Virus record (IMG/VR): IMGVR_UViG_3300028196_000074
Coordinates: 1-26,487 of that record
DNA length: 26,487 nucleotides
Source: a virus
Reading direction: 5' to 3' (one strand)
Of the stretch, positions 1 through 5,763 are shown piece by piece. The notes under the pieces are model-generated. The model had not been told where the DNA came from, made no database searches, and worked only from the letters and a program-made list of their open reading frames with translations. The translations under genes and the position numbers were made by a program. Every line of letters starts with the position of its first letter. Within the stretch, counting starts at the first letter, position 1.

Positions 1-639
1 ATCGTCTTTGTTAAGTGCGGCATAGTTAATACCCCCAAATTTGTTTGAAGGTCTAGAAGTTAAGGTATATGGGTTATACTCACTCCACTCCATCCCACTC
101 TCTGTCCATAAGCCACTTTGCTCTACTTTATGGAGCGATTTGATATAGAAATTTTCAAATTTCTTCACACAATCGAAATTACCCCCACCCAAATCGTAAT
201 ATTGTATAAAGTCGTCTCGCATATCTCTAATAGATTCTATGTGTTTAGATATGGGTATAAGATTGTTAATACCTTTTAAAGTACCAAATCTTCTCTGATA
301 AAATGTATGTGTTGGTGTTGAGGTAGATTCAATTGGGAAATTCGATTGTAAGTATTTTACTAAACTTGCATCAAATGAATTTTCTAACTGAAGAATCTTT
401 AATAATGCTTTATTATTATGAACGTATGCTTCGTTGAATTTAAAGGTAAACTTATCTAATGTGGTTGTATGGTTGTCAATATTTTTTAAGTTGATTAGAA
501 CCTCTCTATCGTTGTGTATATCGTATATATATAACAAAGACACCCCATCATTATTAGGGTGTACGGATGTGCTCTCCCATATTGGATGTACATACACTTT
601 ATCCATTACTATTGAACCTTCACTTTGGAAATCAATCAT
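1..639 (-). CDS. Partial protein with a family-A-polymerase-like motif (N-terminal 213 residues)
   Basis: The open frame runs off the left edge of the window, so the C-terminus is missing. ATG at 639 directly follows an in-frame TAG, which fixes the start, and lies 7 bases after the previous gene's stop. The first 190 residues show no exonuclease motif I can recognise. Residues 194-211 read T-S-R-P-S-N then F-G-G-I-N and A-A-L-N-K, which resembles the T-x-R-x-S...N-x-Q-N template-binding segment of family A DNA polymerases. I infer a phage replicative polymerase whose palm and fingers continue outside the window. If so, the N-terminal region is short and proofreading would have to come from a separate protein. 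Alternative: an unrelated phage protein with a chance resemblance. That it is a real gene is near certain; the function is tentative. Confidence 0.55.
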   Translation of the reverse strand, partial: MIDFQSEGSIVMDKVYVHPIWESTSVHPNNDGVSLLYIYDIHNDREVLINLKNIDNHTTTLDKFTFKFNEAYVHNNKALLKILQLENSFDASLVKYLQSNFPIESTSTPTHTFYQRRFGTLKGINNLIPISKHIESIRDMRDDFIQYYDLGGGNFDCVKKFENFYIKSLHKVEQSGLWTESGMEWSEYNPYTLTSRPSNKFGGINYAALNKDD

Positions 640-646
640 CTAATTT

Positions 647-871
647 CTAATCTATTAACTCATCTATATTAATATTATGAGCATCTAATAAATCACTTAG
701 AGATTCTCTATATGTGTCCAAATTAAAATCAGTTTCATCATGTTTCCATTTCCTCCAAAAGTTATGTTGTAGTTCCCATATAAACGATGCCATATCAGCC
801 GATTTCATAGCTTTCTTCATTGCGATTTCATCATCGTTGTTGTCTAAATCAAATTCTAATATCCCTTTCAT
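647..871 (-). CDS. Small conserved phage protein, 74 aa, unknown function
   Basis: Acidic 74-residue protein opening with MKGILEFDLDNNDDE, followed by a helical, tryptophan-rich middle (FIWELQHNFWRKWKH) and ending in LLDAHNINIDELID. Short phage proteins beginning M-K-x-I-L-E-F-x-L and carrying a similar WE/W-rich helix are common in tailed phages; I know of no assigned function. No membrane segment or signal peptide. It is the first gene after a Bacteroidota-like promoter whose -7 box lies only 11 bases before the ATG, and the polymerase-like gene starts 7 bases after its stop, so the two are probably co-transcribed. Confidence 0.75.
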   Translation of the reverse strand: MKGILEFDLDNNDDEIAMKKAMKSADMASFIWELQHNFWRKWKHDETDFNLDTYRESLSDLLDAHNINIDELID

Positions 872-894
872 CTTTGTTCTGTAAATATACGAAA

Positions 895-972
895 TTATTT
901 TGACAATTCCAAAAGTAATTCATGTAATTCTTCGTACTTATCTGCTTCTACTTCTAATTGATACCAATTCAT
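895..972 (-). CDS. Micro-ORF, 25 aa
   Basis: The ATG at 972-970 overlaps the TGA of the SWIM-protein gene as ATGA, a usual sign of translational coupling, and the frame ends in TAA at 895-897. The product, MNWYQLEVEADKYEELHELL plus five residues, is strongly acidic and predicted helical, with leucines and aromatics spaced as in an amphipathic helix. Its 3' end contains the -33 element of the promoter for the next gene. No homologue is recognised. Against it: the length is near the noise floor, and the case rests on the overlap, the amphipathic pattern and the otherwise empty gap. Confidence 0.5.
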   Translation of the reverse strand: MNWYQLEVEADKYEELHELLLELSK

Positions 973-1157
973 ATTGCTAGATGTGTTAGTTTTTCGTTTA
1001 ATCGTTTCATATGTTTACAAGGAGTGTAACTACGGAACTCCCTAGCAGGACATTCACAATCGGTTATTTTAAAATCTGTAACAGTTACAGTATAATAGGA
1101 TAATTTTCCGGTCTTTTTATTCCTACTACCCATTTCCCTATACGTCCACTTTTCCAT
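969..1157 (-). CDS. SWIM-type zinc-finger mini-protein, 62 aa
   Basis: Residues 34-49 read C-E-C-P...C-K-H, that is C34-x-C36-x10-C47-x-H49, matching the SWIM signature CxCx(n)CxH. SWIM fingers bind zinc and are found in proteins that contact DNA or proteins. Here the finger is nearly the whole protein, preceded by about 30 residues (SRNKKTGKLSYYTVTVTDF) that look like a beta-hairpin. The start at 1157 lies inside the end of the upstream gene (20-base overlap), so the two are translated together. The role in the phage is unknown; binding to host DNA or a host protein is a guess. Confidence 0.75.
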   Translation of the reverse strand: MEKWTYREMGSRNKKTGKLSYYTVTVTDFKITDCECPAREFRSYTPCKHMKRLNEKLTHLAI

Positions 1158-1332
1158 CCTTAGTTTTATTTAAACGTTCAACTGCTTTAATTATCTTATC
1201 ACAATTTTCAATAGAGGCCTCTAATTCAGAATCGTCTGAGTAATTTAGACTCCATCTACCATCTTGTAACATCTCAAAATCTTCCTTTAGGAATTTGATT
1301 CTGTTTAGTATTTCTTTTAAATCTGTATCCAT
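1138..1332 (-). CDS. Hypothetical helical protein, 64 aa
   Basis: Mostly charged helix: an N-terminal amphipathic stretch (LKEILNRIKFLKEDFEML) and a C-terminal one (ENCDKIIKAVERLNKTKDGK), separated by a short DGRWSLNY linker. No domain recognised. The start overlaps the stop of the preceding gene by one base (TAATG at 1332), and its 3' end overlaps the SWIM gene by 20 bases, so it sits in the middle of a coupled three- or four-gene unit (1628 to 895). Overlap on both sides and uninterrupted frame use support it as real. Confidence 0.7.
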   Translation of the reverse strand: MDTDLKEILNRIKFLKEDFEMLQDGRWSLNYSDDSELEASIENCDKIIKAVERLNKTKDGKVDV

Positions 1333-1628
1333 TACTCTGTTCTTAATAGTGAATAAAGTAATTCCGAATCCAATACGGATGGTTGAACTATTTCCAACTC
1401 ATGTTCCATATACTCAAACTTTTCGTAATCGTTTGATTGAGATGCCACAATCTCTGTAAGATGAGATTCTAACTTTGTTGAATACATTACCATATCCGAA
1501 TCTACTTCGATTTCGAAGGTATGACCCCCCTTTGGCTTCCAACTCTGTGGACAATCGCCATTACCATCCCAATTATGGGCTCCGTAATTCTCATAGAACT
1601 GAGAATGAATTTTTAATTTACTTTTCAT
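1332..1628 (-). CDS. Conserved phage hypothetical protein, 98 aa
   Basis: The N-terminal half contains QFYENYGAHNWDG followed by CPQSWKPKGGHTFEIEV. I recall a similar Q-F-x-E-N-Y-G-A-H-x-W-D-G...C-P-Q-x-W-K-x-K-G-G pattern from small proteins of other tailed phages, without a known function. The C-terminal half is acidic and helical (SNDYEKFEYMEHELEIVQPS). First gene of the small coupled unit running to 895. The leader before the ATG is A-rich with no Shine-Dalgarno sequence. The family match is from memory and unverified; that it is a coding gene is well supported by length and context. Confidence 0.75.
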   Translation of the reverse strand: MKSKLKIHSQFYENYGAHNWDGNGDCPQSWKPKGGHTFEIEVDSDMVMYSTKLESHLTEIVASQSNDYEKFEYMEHELEIVQPSVLDSELLYSLLRTE

Positions 1629-1729
1629 AACTTTTTATTTTTTATTGTTTAACAAAGCCGTAAAAAGATTTTTACCCTTAAAAATATTGATAAAAATAAT
1701 ATTATCTTGATAAAATGGGTTTTACCCCA
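1629..1729 (-). promoter_or_regulatory. Intergenic regulatory region with direct repeats and a near-palindrome
   Basis: Very AT-rich gap before the gene starting at 1628. It lacks the TTTGG-N19-TATATTA promoter found beside neighbouring genes. On the plus strand it holds two copies of TTGATAAAA (1687-1695 and 1707-1715), exactly 20 bp apart (about two helical turns), and a 16-bp near-palindrome GTAAAAAGATTTTTAC at 1660-1675. These could be binding sites of a regulator, or chance in AT-rich DNA. No promoter can be named here with confidence. Confidence 0.35.
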
Positions 1730-1731
1730 TT
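1714..1731 (-). terminator. Weak stem-loop at the stop of the 90-aa gene
   Basis: Five to six base pairs (ATGGG/CCCAT, plus an A-T) around a six-base loop, overlapping the stop codon at 1730 and followed in the sense strand by TTTTAT. It is short for an intrinsic terminator, so read-through is likely. Confidence 0.35.
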
Positions 1732-2002
1732 ATTTTACTAATTCTACCATTGAAAGAGGAACGTTGTAAGAACCAACTCCATTTAACACTTTGATTACAC
1801 ACTTAGTTCTGTTGATTTTCTCAACTCTACATTGCTTACCAATCATCTTACGGTGGTTAACTTTTACATTAGCCCCAACATAAAGTTGTTGTTTTGTTTC
1901 GTAACCGACCATAGCCTTTTTATTGTTGATGGTGGTAACTACCATTGAGTTTAGATTTCTCAACTCTTCGATTGTCATCTGATTTAATTCTGAATAATTC
2001 AT
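1730..2002 (-). CDS. Small basic protein with an SH3/KOW-like half, 90 aa
   Basis: N-terminal 30 residues form a helix (MTIEELRNLNSMVVTTINNK). The C-terminal part (LYVGANVKVNHRKMIGKQCR then VEKINRTKCVIKVLNGVGSY and NVPLSMVELVK) has alternating hydrophobic residues and glycines in the order expected of a small beta-barrel of KOW/SH3 type, in which a G-A-N-V-K-V-N-H-x-K-x-x-G-K segment would form the first strands. Such folds often bind nucleic acid or ribosomal and transcription proteins; this is inference. It has its own promoter (2055-2110) and an A-rich leader. The family recurs in T4-like phage genomes as I recall, without assigned role. Confidence 0.75.
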   Translation of the reverse strand: MNYSELNQMTIEELRNLNSMVVTTINNKKAMVGYETKQQLYVGANVKVNHRKMIGKQCRVEKINRTKCVIKVLNGVGSYNVPLSMVELVK

Positions 2003-2054
2003 TTGTTTAATTTTTAATTTTCAATTGAGTTAATACCTAACCCTTATTACCCTA

Positions 2055-2110
2055 CTAATATACGACTATTTATTGGATTTACCAAATTTTTAATGTTAAG
2101 AAATTGTTAA
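2055..2110 (-). promoter_or_regulatory. Accessory-gene promoter with tandem TTAACA boxes (for the gene at 2002)
   Basis: Sense strand: -33 element TTTGG (2086-2082), 19-base spacer, -7 element TATATTAG (2062-2055). Upstream are two TTAACA boxes, 2110-2105 and 2099-2094 (the latter TTAACAT to 2093), 11 bases apart. Spacing and boxes fit the Bacteroidota consensus TTG-N19..21-TAnnTTTG with one mismatch. The -7 box is about 53 bases before the ATG. The segment is nearly duplicated at 2881-2950. Confidence 0.6.
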
Positions 2111-2112
2111 AT

Positions 2113-2445
2113 TTAATATCCAACAAAATCAATAGTAACACAATCAGTAACGATACCTTGCTTAACACTCCAATCCCACTCTTCGTTCAACCAATAGTTT
2201 TGAACATTCTCTAACTCTTTCAAACACTCATCATACAACTCTTCGATTTCGTAACCATCTCCAAATTTGACACCACCACATAGTGTTACCAATTCGTTTA
2301 GTTTATCGAAATCATCTTTGTTCTTTTCTATCTGAATTTTGATTTCAGCTTTCATCAAATCGGAAACGGAATCGTTCCAATTGTACATCTCATTAGACCA
2401 AGGTTTTACTACTTTAGGTTTTTCGGTATTTATCATATTTTTCAT
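2113..2445 (-). CDS. Hypothetical acidic protein, 110 aa
   Basis: No domain recognised. Charged and helical through residues 25-60 (DSVSDLMKAEIKIQIEKNKD), with aromatic-rich ends (KPWSNEMYNWND near the start; NYWLNEEWDWSVKQG near the end). One cysteine pair is too far apart for a finger. Single-gene unit with its own promoter (2464-2519) and the next gene's promoter starting right after its stop. The separate promoter and position among early-type genes suggest a host-takeover or accessory role, which is inference. Confidence 0.7.
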   Translation of the reverse strand: MKNMINTEKPKVVKPWSNEMYNWNDSVSDLMKAEIKIQIEKNKDDFDKLNELVTLCGGVKFGDGYEIEELYDECLKELENVQNYWLNEEWDWSVKQGIVTDCVTIDFVGY

Positions 2446-2463
2446 CTCTTAATTATTACAGTA

Positions 2464-2519
2464 CTAATATAGTGATATTATTTCAATTATCCAAATTTTT
2501 TATGTTAAATAAATGTTAA
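2464..2519 (-). promoter_or_regulatory. Accessory-gene promoter with tandem TTAACA boxes (for the gene at 2445)
   Basis: TTTGG at 2495-2491, 19-base spacer, TATATTAG at 2471-2464; two TTAACAT boxes at 2519-2513 and 2508-2502, again 11 bases apart. The spacer sequence differs from the other two copies while boxes and spacing are kept, which points to function rather than recent duplication. The upstream TTAACAT box overlaps the stop codon of the preceding gene. Confidence 0.6.
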
Positions 2520-2848
2520 ATTCCACTTTCCATTCTCTGAACCATATTGTGGTGTTCAGCTTCTGAATACCCAACTATTGATAACGATGGAGTAAATTTG
2601 GTTTCAAACTTACCACCGGCGTATTTCCAAATCACATTATCAATGAAATCTTTCAACATATAAGTTCCATCAGAAGAACCAAACCCCTGGCCCTCATCCC
2701 AATCGTTAGTCCATTCTTCAGCAACTTCCATTGCGATTTCTAACAAATCCCATTGAGGAATTTCTTCATTTTTTACCATTTCATTAAAACCAGCGATGTA
2801 TCCTTTCGCTTTGAAAACTAAACTTTGTGGGTCAACTAAATATCTCAT
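2516..2848 (-). CDS. Hypothetical protein, 110 aa
   Basis: Contains VFKAKGYIAGFNEMV near the start, a helical acidic segment (LLEIAMEVAEEWTNDWDEG), then a glycine-rich turn (QGFGSSDGTYMLKDFID). No catalytic motif recognised and no membrane segment. Transcribed alone from the promoter at 2895-2950. Its stop TAA is embedded in the TTAACA box of the next promoter, so gene end and control region have been packed together. Function unknown. Confidence 0.7.
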   Translation of the reverse strand: MRYLVDPQSLVFKAKGYIAGFNEMVKNEEIPQWDLLEIAMEVAEEWTNDWDEGQGFGSSDGTYMLKDFIDNVIWKYAGGKFETKFTPSLSIVGYSEAEHHNMVQRMESGI

Positions 2849-2880
2849 AACTTTTTAATTTTTAGTTGGGGTAGATTAAC

Positions 2881-2950
2881 CCCTTATTACCCTACTAATA
2901 TACGATGATTAGTTGGATTTACCAAATTTTTAATGTTAAGAAATTGTTAA
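2881..2950 (-). repeat. Second copy of a near-identical promoter repeat (first copy 2041-2110)
   Basis: This 70-bp segment and 2041-2110 match over their first 25 bases and most of the last 40; differences are confined to a short block in the promoter spacer. Both lie in front of unrelated genes, so this is a mobile or recombining promoter cassette rather than a gene duplication. Confidence 0.8.
2895..2950 (-). promoter_or_regulatory. Accessory-gene promoter with tandem TTAACA boxes (for the gene at 2848)
   Basis: TTTGG at 2926-2922, 19-base spacer, TATATTAG at 2902-2895; TTAACA boxes at 2950-2945 and 2939-2934. The leader to the ATG at 2848 is about 45 bases, A-rich near the start codon (AAAAATTAAAAAGTTATG) and without a Shine-Dalgarno sequence. 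Confidence 0.6.
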
Positions 2951-2953
2951 GTT

Positions 2954-3544
2954 TTATGAAAATTCTCTGAAATCGGTTATGTAGTCATTCAATGATGGGT
3001 AATCTTCCGATTTTAGCAAGGTAGTTTGTCGGTTTGTATTTATGATATCATCCATATTACCTATAAGTCTCCATCTTATTTTGAATTTCTTCCAAAGAAT
3101 CTTATCTAACCCATCGTCTGTTCCAACATTATCAAAATCATCTTTTGTTAATTCTAATATGTTATCATCATTTACTTTTTGAGCAAAGTATCGTTCCATC
3201 CAACCTCGTTTTCTATCTTTATCAGTTGGATTAATTTGACGTGGGTTTGGGGTAATTGATTTTTTAATTTCTATATTTTTAATAGCATCATACTCAAAGT
3301 TTTTAGTAAAATCAATACCAATCTCATTTTGTTGGTTTATGATATTAACATCTACATATGGTATTAAGATTTTTGATTTACCATCTACATAGGATGGTTC
3401 TGAAAATACCTCATCAGTACTATATCTATGGTATTGTCCAATATACTCGGTAGTATCTTTAAACATCCACTCTTTGCCCTTAGTTATTAAACCATTGGTT
3501 ATCTGTGCTTTAGTGTAGTATATGCGTTTTCGTTTATCAGGCAT
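2954..3544 (-). CDS. Putative virion/baseplate-associated protein, 196 aa
   Basis: Starts MPDKRKRIYYTKAQITNGLI and continues TKGKEWMFKDTTEYIGQYHR then SYVDGKSKILIPY. I recall this Y-Y-T-K-x-Q-I-x-N-G-L...E-Y-I-G-x-Y-H...K-L-I-P pattern in proteins encoded beside baseplate genes of marine T4-like phages, with no defined role. The reading frame extends 13 codons further up to an ATG at 3583, but the ATG at 3544 forms a TAATG overlap with the stop of the hub gene, the joint used at several other places here, and the family pattern begins there. I chose 3544. Last gene of the tail operon; a soluble structural or assembly role is inferred. Confidence 0.75.
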   Translation of the reverse strand: MPDKRKRIYYTKAQITNGLITKGKEWMFKDTTEYIGQYHRYSTDEVFSEPSYVDGKSKILIPYVDVNIINQQNEIGIDFTKNFEYDAIKNIEIKKSITPNPRQINPTDKDRKRGWMERYFAQKVNDDNILELTKDDFDNVGTDDGLDKILWKKFKIRWRLIGNMDDIINTNRQTTLLKSEDYPSLNDYITDFREFS

Positions 3545-5451
3545 TACCGAATCCTCATTACAGTACCTAGTGAAGTTTCCCAATCACCTTGGCAATCAAA
3601 TGAATGCTCAACTGATATAACACTAAAAGATACTTTTTTGTTTTTGTAGTTACCTGGTAATCTATCAACTGTAATTGGTGACATATATGTAATTCCACCA
3701 ATACCATCAAGAGTAACAGATAAGTTTAACAATAGTGGTAATTCAGAAAATGCACCTTGAGAAAATGGTGTTTTATCTGGATTTCTAGATATAAAAGTTG
3801 ACATTGAATTTCGATATGCCGAACTTCTCTCTGGAGTATACCCTTCCGCACCAAATGACTGCTTTGCAGTTAATAACTTTTGTTCTGTATCATTTGTAGC
3901 TGATTTTGCTTTTGCTGCTTCAACCGCGGCTGCAAGCTTAGCGTCATCAGGATATAAACTTGTGAGTTTGCTTACATTTGATGTCCCATCTTCAATTGCT
4001 TTGGTTGACGCTAATATTAACAAATCTGAGTCAAAATCACTTTCTAATGAAATACTTCTAACACCAATTGACTTTTCCCCAATTGCGGAGAATGAATGTG
4101 GGTCTGGAAACGACTCACTTGCGTTAATTACTGTGTTTCTGTTTATAATAAGAATTGTATCTGTTTCGGATTTTGAGTCTGGTTCAACTTTCGCGGGCAT
4201 CAATTTTGGATTAACTAAATTACCAGTTTCCGTATTTATCCCTTTAAATATTTTATTCAAAATGGATGTGATTTTAACTGACTGAGTTTTAATGTCGCTC
4301 TCATCATCTGCATCGGTTTGTAAATCATCAAAAATCTTTTGAATAACATCTATTGATACTAATATAGAGCCAAGTGTATGGGATGTGTCAGTTAATGTGG
4401 AACTCCAATCCAAACTACCACCTGCTTCATTATACTGGCAAGCTGCACCTTGTAAAACAAACTTATCTGGTGCTGCAGAACCAAATCCTTTATGGTATTC
4501 ATATTTCCCAGCTGTTCCTGCTGCAAATTCAAGTTTAATAGGAGCAGTACCACCACTTCCAAGATACCCATTAAAATAATCTATTAAAGAACCCAATCGT
4601 ATATAAGGAACAAATATAGAATCTTCAAATGTAAAAAACTCACCATTTTCAATGTTACCTGTATAAAAATCTAATTTTTGTTGGAATGTGGTTGCTGATG
4701 CTTCTGATGTCTTTTGTTCAATGTCACCGTCACCCACGTCCGCGTCTGATGCATCCTCATCTGCTTCGATACCAAATGCTTTTTTATATAATGTTTTTAA
4801 TTGGGAAATCAAATCGCTTTCGGTGTCTTCACCCTCGTTATTTGGTTCTTTTTCTGCCGTTTCAGTACCCCCTGCAGTCTGTGAAAAAAGTGCACTTGCT
4901 GAAATAGCTTTTACATTACAACTATATGCCCCATCCGATTCAATTGAGAAACTAAAATTATAAACGTTAGTATCTACAAACCCATTTGTTACACCATCAG
5001 CTGGGTTTGTATGGTCTCTCCAACCATATTCTATTTTCATATTAGCACCTAGAATAAAAAATGATTTTTGAACTTTTTCTAATTGTGCTAATGTGTATAC
5101 TTTGAAAGAAACCTCAGTTTCATAAATTAACGCCTCTGTGTAATCCCCACCACCATTATTAGTTATTTTTACAGATGTTAGAATAGGCTTAAACCTACGA
5201 ATAGTACCCTCAGTATCATACAATGATGTACCACCACCTGTTGGTGCAGTTGAATCTCCTATTTTCATCTCAGCTGCGGTAAGTACGGTGCCAGTTTCAC
5301 CTGCAATTATACTTACATTGACATAGCAATATTTTTTGTAATTCCAATATTTAAAAAAATCATCTCTGAGTTCGTTTGCACCTTCTCTACGTTTTAACTC
5401 ATCGGCAACGGCGGACGGGAATATTGGATTTAAATTTGGGGCTTCTGCCAT
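3544..5451 (-). CDS. Baseplate hub protein candidate (gp27/gpD-like role), 635 aa
   Basis: The N-terminal third contains a beta-rich segment (TSVKITNNGGGDYTEALIYE onward to YTLAQLEKVQKSFFILGANM and KIEYGW). The phrase x-F-F-x-L-G-x-x-M-x-x-E-Y-G-W is what I expect in hub-type proteins of T4-like phages. The C-terminus (VSFSVISVEHSFDCQGDWET) resembles the closing strands of phage hub domains, where S-V-x-H...G-x-W-x-T is typical. Between them, about residues 195-260, lies an acidic low-complexity insert rich in Asp and Glu. It follows the LysM protein by 3 bases and is joined to the next gene by TAATG, inside the tail module. I infer the central hub under the tail tube. No lysozyme domain is visible, unlike T4 gp5. 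Confidence 0.6.
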   Translation of the reverse strand: MAEAPNLNPIFPSAVADELKRREGANELRDDFFKYWNYKKYCYVNVSIIAGETGTVLTAAEMKIGDSTAPTGGGTSLYDTEGTIRRFKPILTSVKITNNGGGDYTEALIYETEVSFKVYTLAQLEKVQKSFFILGANMKIEYGWRDHTNPADGVTNGFVDTNVYNFSFSIESDGAYSCNVKAISASALFSQTAGGTETAEKEPNNEGEDTESDLISQLKTLYKKAFGIEADEDASDADVGDGDIEQKTSEASATTFQQKLDFYTGNIENGEFFTFEDSIFVPYIRLGSLIDYFNGYLGSGGTAPIKLEFAAGTAGKYEYHKGFGSAAPDKFVLQGAACQYNEAGGSLDWSSTLTDTSHTLGSILVSIDVIQKIFDDLQTDADDESDIKTQSVKITSILNKIFKGINTETGNLVNPKLMPAKVEPDSKSETDTILIINRNTVINASESFPDPHSFSAIGEKSIGVRSISLESDFDSDLLILASTKAIEDGTSNVSKLTSLYPDDAKLAAAVEAAKAKSATNDTEQKLLTAKQSFGAEGYTPERSSAYRNSMSTFISRNPDKTPFSQGAFSELPLLLNLSVTLDGIGGITYMSPITVDRLPGNYKNKKVSFSVISVEHSFDCQGDWETSLGTVMRIR

Positions 5452-5454
5452 AAC

Positions 5455-5751
5455 TTATGAATTTAGATTATTATATTCGTTTACTATTGAAATGTAGTCT
5501 TTTGGGATTCTTATTTGAGCTCCTATTGGTACTGATAAATCACCCTTACCTATACCATTCGCTCTTGCTATAATCCACCACAATCTACTATTAGTATAAT
5601 ATTTGTATGCAAGTGAATCTAATCTATCACCTTGTCTGCCTATTATATAAATATCATTTGATTTTTTATCAATCATAGGATATTTAACGGTTGAACGATA
5701 TCGTTTACCATTCTCATTTTTTAAAATGTCTATATCTTTATATCTGTTCAT
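5455..5751 (-). CDS. LysM-domain baseplate protein (gp53-like), 98 aa
   Basis: Residues about 34-83 form a LysM-type module: Y-I-I-G-R-Q-G-D-R-L-D-S-L-A-Y-K-Y-Y, then LWWIIARANGI and V-P-I-G-A-Q-I-R-I-P. LysM modules bind glycans such as peptidoglycan, and T4-like and Mu/P2-like baseplates carry small LysM proteins (gp53, gpX) between hub and wedge. Here it lies between the tube-initiator-like protein (13 bases upstream) and the hub (3 bases downstream), which supports a baseplate place. No signal peptide, as expected of a virion part. Whether it binds glycan or only keeps the fold for assembly cannot be read from the sequence. Confidence 0.75.
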   Translation of the reverse strand: MNRYKDIDILKNENGKRYRSTVKYPMIDKKSNDIYIIGRQGDRLDSLAYKYYTNSRLWWIIARANGIGKGDLSVPIGAQIRIPKDYISIVNEYNNLNS

Positions 5752-5763
5752 ATTATATCCTTA

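Noticed and set aside
434-643. Plus-strand open frame of 69 residues at the left end
   Set aside because: Lies antisense to the 213-codon open frame with the polymerase-like motif, which extends unbroken to the window edge.
2954-3583. Longer start (ATG at 3583) for the 196-aa structural protein
   Set aside because: It would overlap the hub gene by 40 bases, whereas ATG at 3544 makes the TAATG joint used elsewhere and begins the recognisable family pattern.
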